Part shown: positions 13,360 through 27,600 of the stretch, piece by piece
Layout: the number at the start of each line of letters is the position of its first letter
Numbering within the stretch: the stretch's first letter is position 1
Assembly (NCBI RefSeq): GCF_000002235.5
Contig: NW_022145606.1
Location: 16,880,254 to 16,944,253, forward strand
Length of the DNA stretch: 64,000 nt
DNA from: Strongylocentrotus purpuratus
Taxonomy: Eukaryota; Echinodermata; Echinoidea; Camarodonta; Strongylocentrotidae
Direction of reading: 5' to 3'
Notes under the pieces: generated by a model
Told to the model about the DNA's origin: nothing
The model's database searches: none
What the model saw: the letters and a program-made list of their open reading frames with translations, nothing else
Made by a program: the position numbers and the translations under genes

Positions 13360-16300
13360 GGTGAATAAATTGGGGGTGAAGAAACAAAATTATTTATTAA
13401 TTGCAACCAAAAATTACAAATTAAAAACTAATTATGAAAACTTTCTGCTGGATGGCTTGTGCTACCTTCTCACTATCTCTCTTGAAAGCCTCCTCTAAGA
13501 ATCAAAAACAATTTTTGTTTTCTTTTATTTATTTAGTAATGTCCTTTGGCAAGACATTGATCTACATTTGCCACACTCAACCCAGGTGATGTAAATGGGT
13601 ACCTGGCAGGAATTAATTCCTTGAAATGCCAAAGCGGCGCAGTGGCTACCTTGCTGATTAAAGCCAGGGTAATAATCGGTGCAGCACCAGGAGTGTCACA
13701 ACGTTTAAAAAAAAAAATCACAGATGCTAACGGCTTCCCATAATGGTTAAGTTCAACTTTGAGATAGGGTCAACTTAGGATCTTTGTGAAACACCCCCCT
13801 GGTCTGCTAAGTCAGTCAGAGTCTCAACCTTCCCCATGTATTCCTCCTTCAATTCATTCATTATCTGATCCTTCTCATCATCATTCCATTCATCCTCTTC
13901 TATTCTCTCTGGGCCCGCTGCACTACTTGTAGCTACTTGCTCCCTCTATATAGAAAACAATGCCTAATCGGTGACCATTGGTCCCACATGATCCTCTTTT
14001 TCTTATGTTAATTGAGAGCTGAGTTGATGAGATAGCCACCTGTCAGTGACCTTCCTGGGTGGTCTAATCCCTCCTGGCTAAACTAGTAATGATGGGTTTT
14101 CAGTCTTACCTGATGCTTTGACGAACTCCACTGTGTCTACAGCCTGGTCTACTAGGTCAGTCAGAGTCTCAACCTTCCCCATGTATTCCCTCTTCAACTC
14201 GTCAAAGTGAGAGACTGCAGTCTACATATGGAAATAACACAGTAACTTGTCAAACAACTTTCAATCGGGCAGGTTACTCTACTAAACATCTCTAAAACTC
14301 TTTTCAAACTTGGTTAACCCCACCTATAGTCCGGGGTTAAGCGAAATTTTGCCAGTGTGAAAACAAAGTGGAATAAGCTTCACCCCGGACTATAGGTGGA
14401 GCTAAGACCCCCCTTTAACCCCACCTATAGCCAGGGGTTAAGCAAAATGTTGCCAGTGTGAAAACAGTATAAGAATCAGTTTTCAGCACAAGGATTTCAG
14501 TAAAGATTCAATCCATTGAATTATTCAAAACTCTTGTCAAAACCCACCTCTTTTATCAATTATACTATACTGGAGGCGCACACAAGTAGTTAATTCCATT
14601 CAACTGTCTATTATCTTGCTGTGGGGGCGTTTCACAAAACTTGTCATCAGTGACAAATGACAATTTGTGTTATAAGCTACTGAAATCCTTGCTTCTGATT
14701 GGTTATCAGCAGATTTGTCACTGATTTTTGTTATTTGTAATTGAAAAAAGGCTTTGTGAAACGCCCCCCTGGAGTGTGGCATGGCAACGGCCACACCCCT
14801 CTGGCTGTCCTTAGCATGATTCATTTGTATACAACTATTCTCTTTTGTTGTTGTTGTTGGGTTTTGTTTTTTTCTCTCTGGTCATCCCCTCCTTACAAGT
14901 CCTTGAGGCTTTTTTCGGGACACCCTTTTCTTTCATTTATTTGTATTACTAGCTCATATGTACAGTGTATGTACTATTCTGTTATCTTGATGTAAACATG
15001 AAATTATGCATGACATACTGTTAAAGGTAATACAAAGTTTTGGTATGAGGTCATGAATTTGGTTCAAATGAACATATTGGAAGCATATGTGATCCTACAA
15101 TATTCAGTGATTGTTGTCGCGGTTGAAATCGAGTCTAAAGTTATGAAATTGTAAATAATAATCTCTTTATATTGTATAGCTCCCTCTCAAGGTCAAGATA
15201 TTAATTAAGCTATAAACAATTTTTCTTGACTCAAATCGACTGATTAGCAATTCCCGTTCGGAAATTATATATCACAACTACATATTCTGAGATTTTCATG
15301 GTCGCAGCTACCATTGTACAGCTGTAGGCGCTATTTGAAATTTATCAAAATTTACCGGGGGCACCGGAAAAATTTTATATTTAATTTTTCAAATAGGCAA
15401 AAGTGTTTTAGGGGCTTAATTTTCTAATGCTTATAATACATCCACAGGGGCATCCAAATATATCAAAATTGTAAAAAAATCACTAACAACCCAATTTCCA
15501 AAATTTCCCAAAACTTTGTATCACCTTTAACTTTTTTTTTTAATTGTACATATTGGAAGAAATAAATGAGAGCTATATTTCCCCCTTATTCCTTTCTCTT
15601 TCTTTGGTTGGGGGGGGGGGGGGTCACAAATCAATTTGAGGCACATGCTACATGCCCCTCCCTCCTTGCTGGACGCCCTTGCCAAATAAAAACACTACCT
15701 ACCTGTTCACCAGGGTTGAGAAGTAAAACCTTCCCAGCAGCCACCACCTGAGGGGCGAGGTCCTTCACTTCCTGTGCCTTGTTGTTGAGTTCTTCAACGA
15801 GAGGCCTGTCGTTGCTGGCTCCGGCCTCAGCCACTAGCTTAGCGGTATCTGAAATCTTGTTGGCATGAGTCAGGAAGATTGTGGCCTTTGAAGTATAGGT
15901 CTGTTGCCTATTAGGGTCATCTACATGCATGGGTAGTAAACAAACAAAGGAATATTTCTATGTATAATAATAATAATAATACACAGTTTTATAAAGCACT
16001 TATTACAATCCCAAGTGCTTCCAAACTTGGAGATTATTACCCGGCTTTAGCAGTGCTGCCATTACAGCGCTCTAGCATTTGAGGGAATTAGTTCCTGCCA
16101 AGTACCCACTTACATCACCTGGGTTGAGTGTGGCAAATGTAGATCAATGTCTTGCCAAAGGACATAAGTGCCGCGGCGGGTCTCGAACTGCGAACCTTAT
16201 GATCGACAGTCTGGCGACTTAACCACTTGACCAAGGTACCTCTATGGTATGGGACTACAGAGAAAAAAAGGAATCTTTGGGTTGAGTTCGACTAGAGGCC

Positions 16301-18355
16301 TTTCGTTGCTGGCCCCAGCTCCCTGCAACCAGTTTAGCTGTGTATTTTGGTAGCATGGTTCAGGAAGATAGTGGCTTTTGAAGTTTAGCTGTTCCTGCAA
16401 CCTTGGTGACTAATTGTAGCTTTTGAAAAAAGGTGATTGTTTCCAGCATCTATTGATTATAGAAAAAATTGAGGCAACTATACTGCACCTCTCAATTTTT
16501 TTGATGCTGCTATCAGTTCAAAAGGAGGGAATAAGTGGAGAAGTTCTAGATTAATTGCTTTTACTTCACCCGTTTTGGTAAGATGCATATATGCCTGCCC
16601 AAAGTGGAGGCATGGTGGTTCATTGGTAGAGCATTGGTCTCATAACCTGGAAGTCCCAGGTTTGAAAGCAAGTCAATGCACTAGGGCACTTTTGTAAGGC
16701 ACTAAACCTCCCTACCAAGGCAAATAGAGAGCCCTTTAAGCTGCTAAATTCCTGGTTGTTGTAGACAAACCTTAAAGCCCCACATGCACTACTTATAGCT
16801 TCTTTCGCCCTCTATATAGCAAACAATATCTAATTGACGACCATTGGTCCCCCATGATCCTCTTTTTCTTATGTTAATTGAGAGCTGATTTGATGAGATA
16901 ACCACCTGTCAGTGACGATGCAGGGAGGTCTAATCCCTACTGGTCAAACTAGTGCAGTGGGGTTTTTAAGACCCTGTCGGAAGTGAAAAATGAAATAGAT
17001 GAATTGTATATCAAAGGAAAGCTTACAAGCCATAGATTACGATCAGGCGTGTACGCAGGATTTTTTCAGGGGGGGGGGGGGGGTTGGGGTAAGAGGACAT
17101 TTTTTTTTTTTTTTTTTTGGGGGGGGGGTTTAGGGGGGTTTATACACATAAAAATACCAAAAGGGGGGGGGGGGTTCAACCCCCCCAAACACCCCCCCCC
17201 CTGCGTACGCGCCTGATTACGATAATACCAATTATATGCTACTTTAGTGCCTGTCAGATGAGTAACAGCTCTCTGAAAACTCGAAATCTAAAGCTTTGAA
17301 AATCAGGAGTTGTCAACCTAAAATAAGCTATCGAATTGATAACATCATCTTATGTGGATTACGCATATTCACAATGACTTTGCATTCATTAAGCACGGCT
17401 GATTGCTTTAGCTATATAGGCAAGCCAATCGGGTGCACATATTATGTCGTCACTGTAACTGCTGCAAATTTGAACCCTCTTGACCTGTAATTTGGAGAGG
17501 TGCGGAAAATAAGGTTTTAATTCGCTTTTGTGCAATACTAAAAGGGAAAATATTTTGAATTCCTTTATATTTGTACTCTATGTTCATTCAGCTTTCCATT
17601 GAAAAAAAGTTGTATTTTCATTGGATAGAGTGTTACCCTAGGCAACAGGTCCGGTATTCAATTCAATACTTAACATAAGTAAGAAATTTACAAAGTAAAT
17701 GGCTAAGCTAAGAAATTTACTTATCTCATATTCAAATCGCATTTTAGACTTATACTTACATAAGACAAAATATAAGTAAATACTAACTGAGAAGCATTGC
17801 AATGCACAATTAATGCGTTGCAATAAATGCGCGCTGATATAATTGTGTGCAGGTTATAATACTGCGTAAGAAAACCACATGCCTGCCTATCAAGGCCTCC
17901 AAATAATTGGCGTAAGTCTCGTAGGGAGCTGTCTTAGATTTAGGGTAAAATACTTAACCAAAAATTTTAATTGAATACCAAAATTGGCTAAGTATTTTAT
18001 CTAAGCCAAATACTAAGTAAAAGGCTTAAATTTTGTACTTAAGTATGGAATTGAATACGGGCCTGGGTCATCCTGAGGCTTTCAATTTTATTTGAGGAAC
18101 ACTTCTGAGGGTCTTGAGTGTATCTTACCGGCGGGAGCCTTGGCAGCTCTTTCTAGCTCCTTGAGAGGTGTGGTGGTATCCATGAAGACTTCAGCAACCT
18201 CCTTCGCCAACGCATTCTCAATCATCTTCTGGAGGGATGGCAGTCTTTCTGCAAGGCGCCTGGCTGCATCCAAGCACTGTGGAGAATTACCCTGTAATAG
18301 AAATCACAGATATGGTTCTAGATTGTTGTGCAACATACAAGGAAAATGGAAGAGG

Positions 18356-18386
<31 letters not shown>

Positions 18387-18414
18387 GATGATGATGATGT
18401 TGATGGTGATAATA

Positions 18415-18450
<36 letters not shown>

Positions 18451-18525
18451 GTGGTGGTGATGATGATGGTGGTGATGGTGATAATGATGATGATAATGGT
18501 GATGGTGGTGATGATGATGGTGATA

Positions 18526-18575
<50 letters not shown>

Positions 18576-18595
18576 AATGATGATGGTGATGGTGG

Positions 18596-18626
<31 letters not shown>

Positions 18627-21600
18627 AATGATGATGGTGATGGTGGTGATGATGGTGATGATGATGATGATGGTGGTGGGATGGTGGTGGTGGTAGTGGT
18701 GGTGATGATAATGATGATGATGATGGTGGTTATGGTGATGGTGATGATGGTGGAGTTGGTGGTGATGATGATAATGATGATGATGGTGATGGTAATGGTG
18801 GTGGTGGTGGTGTTGGTGACGGTGGTGTTGGTGATGATGATGATGATGATGATAATGATGATGATTAGAATGATGGTCAGAATGATGACGATCCTGACTA
18901 TGACTGTAATAATCAAAGGGCATTCCAACCTTTCTAATAAGTTTATTTGTATGAAGCAGAAAAATAAGAGAAACAGAATGACGAAAGCTTAAATAAATTA
19001 AAACAATAATAAGAGTGTAATGAATGTTTGTAATATGAGATCACTATAGCTATGCGAATCACAAATTGGCAATTTTGTAAGTAGATTGTGACATAGTCAC
19101 GCTTAACTATCCTGTTTGTCATGTTAAAAATATTATTAATTTCTATTATTCTCCAATGTGACATCTTCCTTGAGGCAGAACTACAAATATATTGTGGGTA
19201 GTATATCTTTATAGGTCCTCTAAAAAGGAGAGACCCTCCAGAGTCATACGTGTTTTGAAGAAGAAAAAAGAAATAATTTTGTGTGTTTGAACAAATGGGA
19301 AAGTTGTCCGGCACTAGATAGATTAGATAGATAGATAGATAGATAAATGGATTTTATTAAGATCTTCGTGTCTGGCAGTTAAAAACTGAAATGAACATGA
19401 ATTATAATACAAATTTCCAAAGAACATTAACATAATATTAAGAGATACATGTACCAATTGTTCACTTCCGCAAGGACAGTGATTAAAACTTTCAAAAAGT
19501 TCATAATTTTCATATTTTGTGTGCAATTTCATTCAAGCTAAGTTTCAGCCGTCTGCTCCTCTGATTTTGTACTTTCTTTTAGATTTTCCTTTAGGATATC
19601 CATCTCAAACATTTTGTCATTACACTGCTGATATTCATACCTTCTGTAATTATTCCTAAGCACCAATTTAATGACTTTAATAAATCAGGGGGTGTTTCAC
19701 AAAGATTTGAAGTCAAACTTAACCCTAGATTGCACTTTCAAATTATGGAGAGCCATTTGTAGCCTTAAAATAAAATATATTCAAAAGCAAAATTCAAGTA
19801 TTTTAGACTTTTTATAAATTCCACATGACGAACATGAAATCTCCCATGATAATAGAAAATATGAATGATTTGAGTCAACATTTTAAGCCTTCTAAAATAA
19901 CTTTTACAATTTTGTTTCAAAGATTTTAATAGCTTCCCATAATTGTTAAGTCCAACTTAGAGATAAGTTCAACTTAGGATCTTTGTGAAACACTCCCCGG
20001 AAAAGAAATAAGTTGATAAACCTACTTGTCCCCTGTTGACGAGGTCAGTAATCTGTTGAGAGAGAGATTCTACTTCATCACAAAGCCTCAAAAGCTCTCC
20101 TCTCTCCGGTTCAGACAGGTTCTGAGCCACCTTCCTTCCCTGTGCAACGATGCCGGCGACGGCTCTGCGTCCTAGCAAATAAAAAGCAACAAACAATAAT
20201 AATAATAATACTCAGTTGTTATAATAATAATAATAATATTTAATTCTTATGTAGCGCTTAATACAAATGTCTCTAAGCGCTTTACAAATATGCTATTACC
20301 CGGTCATTGGATTCAGTGCTTGCCCGCACACAATGTGTGCACAATCTCCACTCCCTTGGGGAGCATTCTAGCCAGGCGTTACATGACGCTCAAAAACACT
20401 AAGCGCTTCCAAACTTGGAGATTATTACCCCGGCTTTAGCTGTGCTGCCATTGCGGCGCTCTAGCATTTCAAAGAATTAATGCTTGCCAGGTACCCATTG
20501 ACATCACCTGTGTTGAGTGTGGCAAATGTAGATTAATGTCTTCCTTAAAGGGATCATTTAACAATGTTAAATCTGAGATACACGGCCCTACGTGTTATCA
20601 GTGTCTGTGATATGGTGTAATATTGAAGCCCTAAAAAAAATTGCGCTTCAAAATGATCAAGAAGTGCCTCAAAAAAGTAAAAATCTTTGAGTGACTGGTT
20701 TTACCATACTCGTTTTCCCCAATAGACTGTAGTGTTATGAAAACCGTCCGGCGAACGGTTTTCAAAATTTGTAATTCCAATCATAAATATCTTGATAATC
20801 AGACAGGCAATCGGCTTGTAAAAGTCATGGGGTTCCTGACTGACCTAAAGGTTTATAATTATCATTGCATCATGAGCTAAATCCAGAACCGCGGACCTTG
20901 TGATCGACAGTCCGGCGACTTAACCGCTCGACCACGGCACCTCTACAATGGGACAGATTTAGGTCCCATGAAACATGCTGTGGCAACAATTGTAAATTCA
21001 CTAGCCCTAACCTAAGATAATAATAATAATAATAATATAATGCACTTATATTGCACCACCTTTCTAGTAAAAATATTCTGAGGCGCATCATGAAATTCCG
21101 AAAGTTAGGAAGCAGTACAAAAAAAGTCAAAAAATGTGTTTATAATTACAATCAAGTACTGTATGCTTTCGAAAACAGGACTGTCTTCAAGTAAGACTTA
21201 AAAGAATCATAAGTTTCTAAGGAATGTATAATGAACTGGGAATTGATTCCATGAACATGGTGCGCCAGCTGAAAAAGCTCCGTCTCCAGGAGATGACCTT
21301 GCTCTCCGGGCTACAATAAGGTGCTTACCAGAAGAACAGAGAGTTGGAAAATAATTATGGGCCTAAGCAATGAACTTGATACTCCTTTAACCCGGTATGA
21401 AATCTTTGAGTTACACTGTACATGTTGGTTAGAGCAAATATCACAGTGATTTTACACTTAACCCTTTGCCTACGGGTACCTGGTGGTCCTTGTGTTAAGC
21501 CTATGGAACCTATACCATTCAGTAGTCAACGGGTTAGCTTGTATTCCTCTGTGTGCTCTATACTATTTGCAATATTTGGAGATTGCTTGGTAAGACTACT

Positions 21601-24600
21601 GAATTCTCGCTACCCTAAATAGGTACGAAAATCTCGAAATTCGCGAGACGAGGTAATTTTCACTCTCTCGGGTCGTCACTACAACTTCCGGTATAGAGTC
21701 CCATCCCGCTGGCGCTAGCGCCTGTGTTCGCTGTGCAGAGTTTTCACGCACGCTAAAATCGATGCCAATCAGTGTAATTTGTACAGATTATAATATGCAA
21801 TGGAAAGCTTCGGGCAGAATTAGTGACTTTAGCACAAAAGGCCGTTAAACTCTACCGTGAAAGAGAGGGTTGTGATCACGAACGCCTGCACAGGAAGCTG
21901 TAATGTCGAAAAGCTATCCCATAATGCAATGCGCGTTTTCAGGATTTTCCCCGGATCTCGGCAGAATCGCTATTTGGGGTAGCGAGAATTGATTAAGGCT
22001 GAGCATACACATACATTGTATGGATGTGTTTGCTATAGAGATGAAGGCCCAAATTCACAAAGGAGGTTCAGATTTAACCCATGGTTTAAACTCTCATTTA
22101 CATAACCCATGGTTTAAAATAAGCGCAAAATAAGCGCGACACAAGTCAGAGGTCCAATATTAGACGCGCGCAAAGCAAGGTAGGCTTATTTTGCACTAAT
22201 TTTTAAACCATGGGTTATGTAAATGAGGGTTCAAACCATGGGTTAAATCTAAACCTCCTTTGTAAATTCGGGCCAAACACTCATTACCTCATTACAAATT
22301 ACAGGATTCATATCCCTATAACCACCCGTTTTGACAAAGGATCGGTCCAACTCACCCACTCCCTTGTCATCTTGAGCAGGGTTCCTAAGCCACTTCTGGG
22401 CCTGTTCCACTTTACCAGCAAGGGTATAAGCAGTTCTTGTTACCCCACTCTTGACGGCATCCTTGACAGCAAAGTCCACTTCTTGATGGAGGTAGCCAAG
22501 CTTCTCTGCAATCTGCTTGGCAAGCTGCAGAGCACGGGGGGAATTACCCTGAAATGACAACAGAAAACGAATTCAGGGCAGCGTTTCACAAAACTTGTCA
22601 TCAGTGAAAAACTTTATTTTGTTTTTTTCTTTATTAAAAAATCACACCTATCATCAGACGGCCAGCCTAAAAAGGCCTATGAGTGATACATCAAAAATAA
22701 CAGTCATAAACAATTTGACATGGTAACATAGTATGAATATAACATGAAATGACAGTCTTTGTTATAAGCAACTGAAATCCTTGCTTCTGATTGGTTATCA
22801 GCAGATTTGTCACTGATTTTTGTCATTTGTCATTGGAAAAGTTGTTCTGTCATTTTCTCATCTAAGTAACACCTAATTTGTCCTATCTTATATAAGGAGA
22901 AGGAGGCTGCATGGCAAACCTTACTTACTTGATCAGTCAGTAATAAATGCTTGTCACATAAAACACCTATAACCTTACCTGGCCCTTTGCCCTAAGAGCA
23001 CATAATTCATTCATCATGACTTCAATCTCGTTGATGGTTGCAAGGAGATGCTCTCTCTGGGGTCCCTCAAGGCGATCTGCTACCCTCCTGGCATCCCTCA
23101 GGATATCCCGCACTGCTTTCTCACCTGTATTGTATAACCAGAAACTTTCAGGTGCATTCAACTTTTGCAAATGTCATGAGTGCTTGAGATACAAGAAAGT
23201 TCCATGCCATGAAATAATGCAACTTTAATCACATTCATCACAACACAATAACTGGCCATGGAAATTAATGTCATTAATAATTCAAAAAAGATTATTGTCA
23301 TGACATTGTCTGTTTTTCTAGGGATTCAAAGTGTACCTTATTCAGAAAGTAGTTAATCAGATGATCCAAGTTAATCCCATTAATATAATGCTACCTCCAA
23401 ATTGGGCTGTCTGTTATGACATATATTACTGTTACAAAAATGTGTACCGGTAATTGTTTAAATATGGGAAAATTTGGTTTGTCCCTATAAATGTTTCTTG
23501 AGACTGTGACATATCCACATTTTATCAACCAACCCCCCTTGAGTACAAAGAAAAAGGATTCGGGGGGGGGGGGGGAATGGCATCTAACAACATTCCCCCT
23601 TTTGAGTAAGAAAATTGGGAACAAATCAGGAAAATAGGGGTAAAATTAGGAAGAAGAAAAAAAATTGGTAATAAATTTATTTATTTTTTAATCGGGGGAA
23701 GAAAAAAAAATCAAAAAATCAGGAAACCAATTTAAATTGGGTAATTATCAGCCATGCATATCAAAGCTCACATCTAAAAGTATTCAAGTATTAACCGTTC
23801 TTACCCAATCCACCAGGTTCAGCATTTGAGTTGGCCAGCCAGGTCTGAGCCATGTTCATCTGATTTGTGATATTCAACAACGATTTCTTCATGATCGTCA
23901 GGTCATCCATCGACCAATCATCATCATCCGCTGAGGTCAACTGGAGGATTCTGATGATCTCGTTGACGTCATGTGACATACGACCAATGATGAAGTTGCG
24001 ATTCTGCTGGGCCTCGTCCCGCCCTGCTCCTGAAGTATGTAAGGAAACACCGGGAAAGCCTTGACACAATGTCATACAAAATGCAGTTTCTTTTTGTGCA
24101 TAATGGGCAATTATACAGTAATGGAATGAGACAAAACATTTTCTCTTAAAGGCAGGCTTTACTACTTCAGCCAGAAGGGATTAGACCACCCAGCAAGCCA
24201 GCGAGGTCACTGTGACAGGTGGCTATCTCAACATAAGAAAAAGAGGATCATGGGGGACCAACAAGCACCGATTGGGGAAGTTTTCTATATAGAGGGAGCA
24301 AGTAGCTACAAGTAGGACAGTGTGCCTTTAACATGTACCAGGGACCCGTTTCACAAAGCCCTTTTTTCAATGACAAATGACAAAAAACAGTGACAAATCT
24401 GCTGATAGCTTATAACAAAATCTGTCATTTGTCACTGATGACAAGTTCTGTGAAACGCCCCCCAGGATTGGCATGGTTTTCTCCAGATTCTCTGTGTGAT
24501 TTATAAATCCATTGGCATGTGTCAGTTCCTTTTTTCAAACACCCAATACCATTTACATGTACTTCCTCTCAGTATATCTAAAACTACATATACCTAACAT

Positions 24601-27600
24601 CAAACACCACTCACTTCATATGTTGTGTATAATAAATCTTAATATTTTACACCTAACACTAAGCACCATACCTCCTTTCTGCAATGTAGTGACAAAGATC
24701 TTGATGGAAGAGACGAGGATGGGCGTGGTTCTCTTGAGGTTCTCTGTGTGGTTGACCAGTCCATTGGCATGGGCAGTGTGGGTCAGTTCCTTGCTCCTAC
24801 CGGTCACCTTGTTGGCCAAGTTGGCCATACCGGGGGACAAGTTCTGATGAATCAAAGATAACAACAATAACAATAACAATAACAATGACCATAACAATAA
24901 TAATATGGTTATTTATATAGTGCCGGTAAACGTCAGATTCTGATGCTCATGGCGCTTTACACATATTTCCCTGGTCGTAGCCGAGCTGCCAAAGTAACTA
25001 GCGCAAAGCATATCACCCATATACACCTGGGTGAAGAGTGGCAAATGTAGATTAACGTCTTGCCAAAGGACATTAGTGCCGCGGCGAGACTTGAACCCTG
25101 TACCCTGTGATCTGCAGTCGGGTGACTTATCCACAAGTCCACAACACCTCTACAATAACAATAACAATGACAATGCCAATGATATGTGGAGTTTGAGTAA
25201 ATTCCCTGCTCCCTGCGGTTACTTCGTTGGCCAGGTTGACCTTACCAGACGCAGGGTTAGGGAACGATTAACTGTGCAAAAGCTTTCGTCCTTGAAGCCT
25301 AATTTGCATAAAGTAGACAACTTGTTTAAGCTTAAAGGCTACAAAAGAGTCTCGGCTAAACTGTAAAATCTCGCTTTAAAAACCACCAAATGAAATGATT
25401 AAAACGTCAAATTAAAGAAGAAGAGTTTTTTTTAACTCATAAATATTGCAGTTAGTTGTCAAACCCTGTTTAAAAAAGCGAAAACTGTGCGAAACGAAGC
25501 GCCATTTTTTGTGTTTCTTTCTCTGAAAATATTGCAGTATTTTCCATATTTTCCGTCATTAATACGCAACTACAAGACTTTCGTAAATGATAAGACAAAG
25601 TATATTAAAGCTTTCCGCCGAATATATTTTGATGATTTTACGTCCCGCGGTTATACCGGGAAAATATCTAAGGCAATGTCATCAACGAACCCATGGCGAA
25701 ACTCGGATCTGTAAGCTCAGACTAATTCCATTTCATAATTTTAATTTCATTTTTATTTTTTCATTTCCAACAAAATACAATACATAATAACGAATACAAT
25801 GTAAAATGTATACAAAAAATAGTTACATTTGTAATAAACAAATCTTAATAATTATTTATACATTTTAGGAAGACAGAAAATGAATTTTAAAATTTAACTG
25901 CATTCATATTTTGAGGAAATGGAGAGGTCCACTGAAAAGCAGAGCTTGTAAATTGTGGACCCCTCAGATAATAATGAGTGCGAAAAAAATATGGAATACA
26001 TAATCAATGAAAGAAGAATAGTGGCCAACAGAGAACATTTATTAAAACACGTAATGACTGTAAACAAGAAGACGTAACAAATTACATGACGAAGAAATAA
26101 CAGAAAAAAATGTGTGGGCTGTGTTTGGAGGGATTTCATGGGTGTGCATTGCTAATGAGACTTGCAACTTCAAACATGAACCATTTCCCAAGAAGCACTG
26201 ATGAATCTTGAAGCTTGAACTTGCCTGCACTAGGAGACGTACATAATGGATGGTATTCTCAAAAGCAGACTAACTTTAGTCCATGGTTTACTCCACCTAC
26301 TAAGTATGGAATGCCAAGTGTCCATATGAATATGTTTTTGAACAATTTAACCTGTCACTAAATTAAAATAAAATGTAAAAATATAATTACTAAACAACAA
26401 TATATCTATGATATGATTATGTTATCATGGTAATATAGGGACATGTCAAATTATTCAAAAATATATTCATATAGACACTAGGCATTCCATACTTAGTCTG
26501 TGGATTAAAGTTAAACCATGGACTAAAGTTAGTCCACTTTCAAGAATACCACCCTTTATGTACTTCTCCTAGTTAAGCTTCAAGATTCATCAGTGCTTCT
26601 TGGGAAATGGTTCATGTTTGAAGTTGCAAGTCTCCACTAGCAATGCACACTGAGCTTACAGAGCAATATAGTCCCGACTAAAGTTAGTCCGCTTTTGAGA
26701 ATACCACCCAAAGAATTAGACATTGCTGTGAGTGAGTGAGTGACTGACTGACCTTGACAAACGTGACCAGATCCTCCATGGATTCGACCACTTCAGAGAC
26801 TGCTAGGTACTCCAGGACTCCCTTGGCCACCCGCACAATCTTACGGACCTCAGACTGGTCAAAGCACAGCAGAAGGTCAGAGGTTCCACTGAGAATTCCT
26901 GACAATGAAAGGAAAAGGAAAGCTCTTTACAGACAGGGCTCTCGATACCATAGGTGGTGATACAACACTTGCTCCTCCTACATTTGCTCCAGATTTTGAC
27001 TGAAACACAGGGTTAATTTTATACAGTAGGCTTGCGGGTGCACCATGTGAGAGAGAGGGAGGATTGAGGAGTCCTGAAAAGGACTCTCTGTAATCTTTCT
27101 TGAAGGTTTGTAGTCCTGAAAAGGACTGGTGGTTATCTTTCTTAGCTTATAGTTCTAAGGAGAACTATAGTGGAGTGACGCTTCGAACAGGTTGACTATC
27201 CATCGTCAGGAGTTAAGTTTGTAATCAGGTTTTGGTTAAAGGGATCCGGTAACTTTGTCTCAGATCCTTAAACAAAATCCTTGATTTAGCTCATTGATAG
27301 CTCAATGATAATTATAAACCTTTAGGTCAGTCAGGAACCCTATGACTTTTACAAGCCGATCGCCTGTCTGATTATCAAGATATTTATGATATCTACAGTG
27401 ACCGCCCATGGGAAAAAGTGGTCTTTGTAGACAGGTTCCTCGAGTACATGTTTCACTGAGAAACCATTTTCAAGGGAAACAAAAAATGTGCTTGTTGTAG
27501 ACAGGTGGTCTTTGTAGACAGGTTCCTTTAGAAAATGTTTCAATGAGAAACCATTTTCAGGGGAAACAAAAAACGTGCTTGTTGTAGACAGGTGGTCTTT

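Noticed and set aside
14770..14830. Possible further exon echo (GGCATGGCAACGGCCACACC)
   Set aside because: It follows an element edge like two real echoes, but its match to exon 13 is too short and scattered.
18237..18992. Long open frames on both strands with poly-Asp, poly-Met, poly-His or poly-Ile
   Set aside because: They are translations of the GAT/GGT simple repeat; no flanking coding sequence belongs to them.
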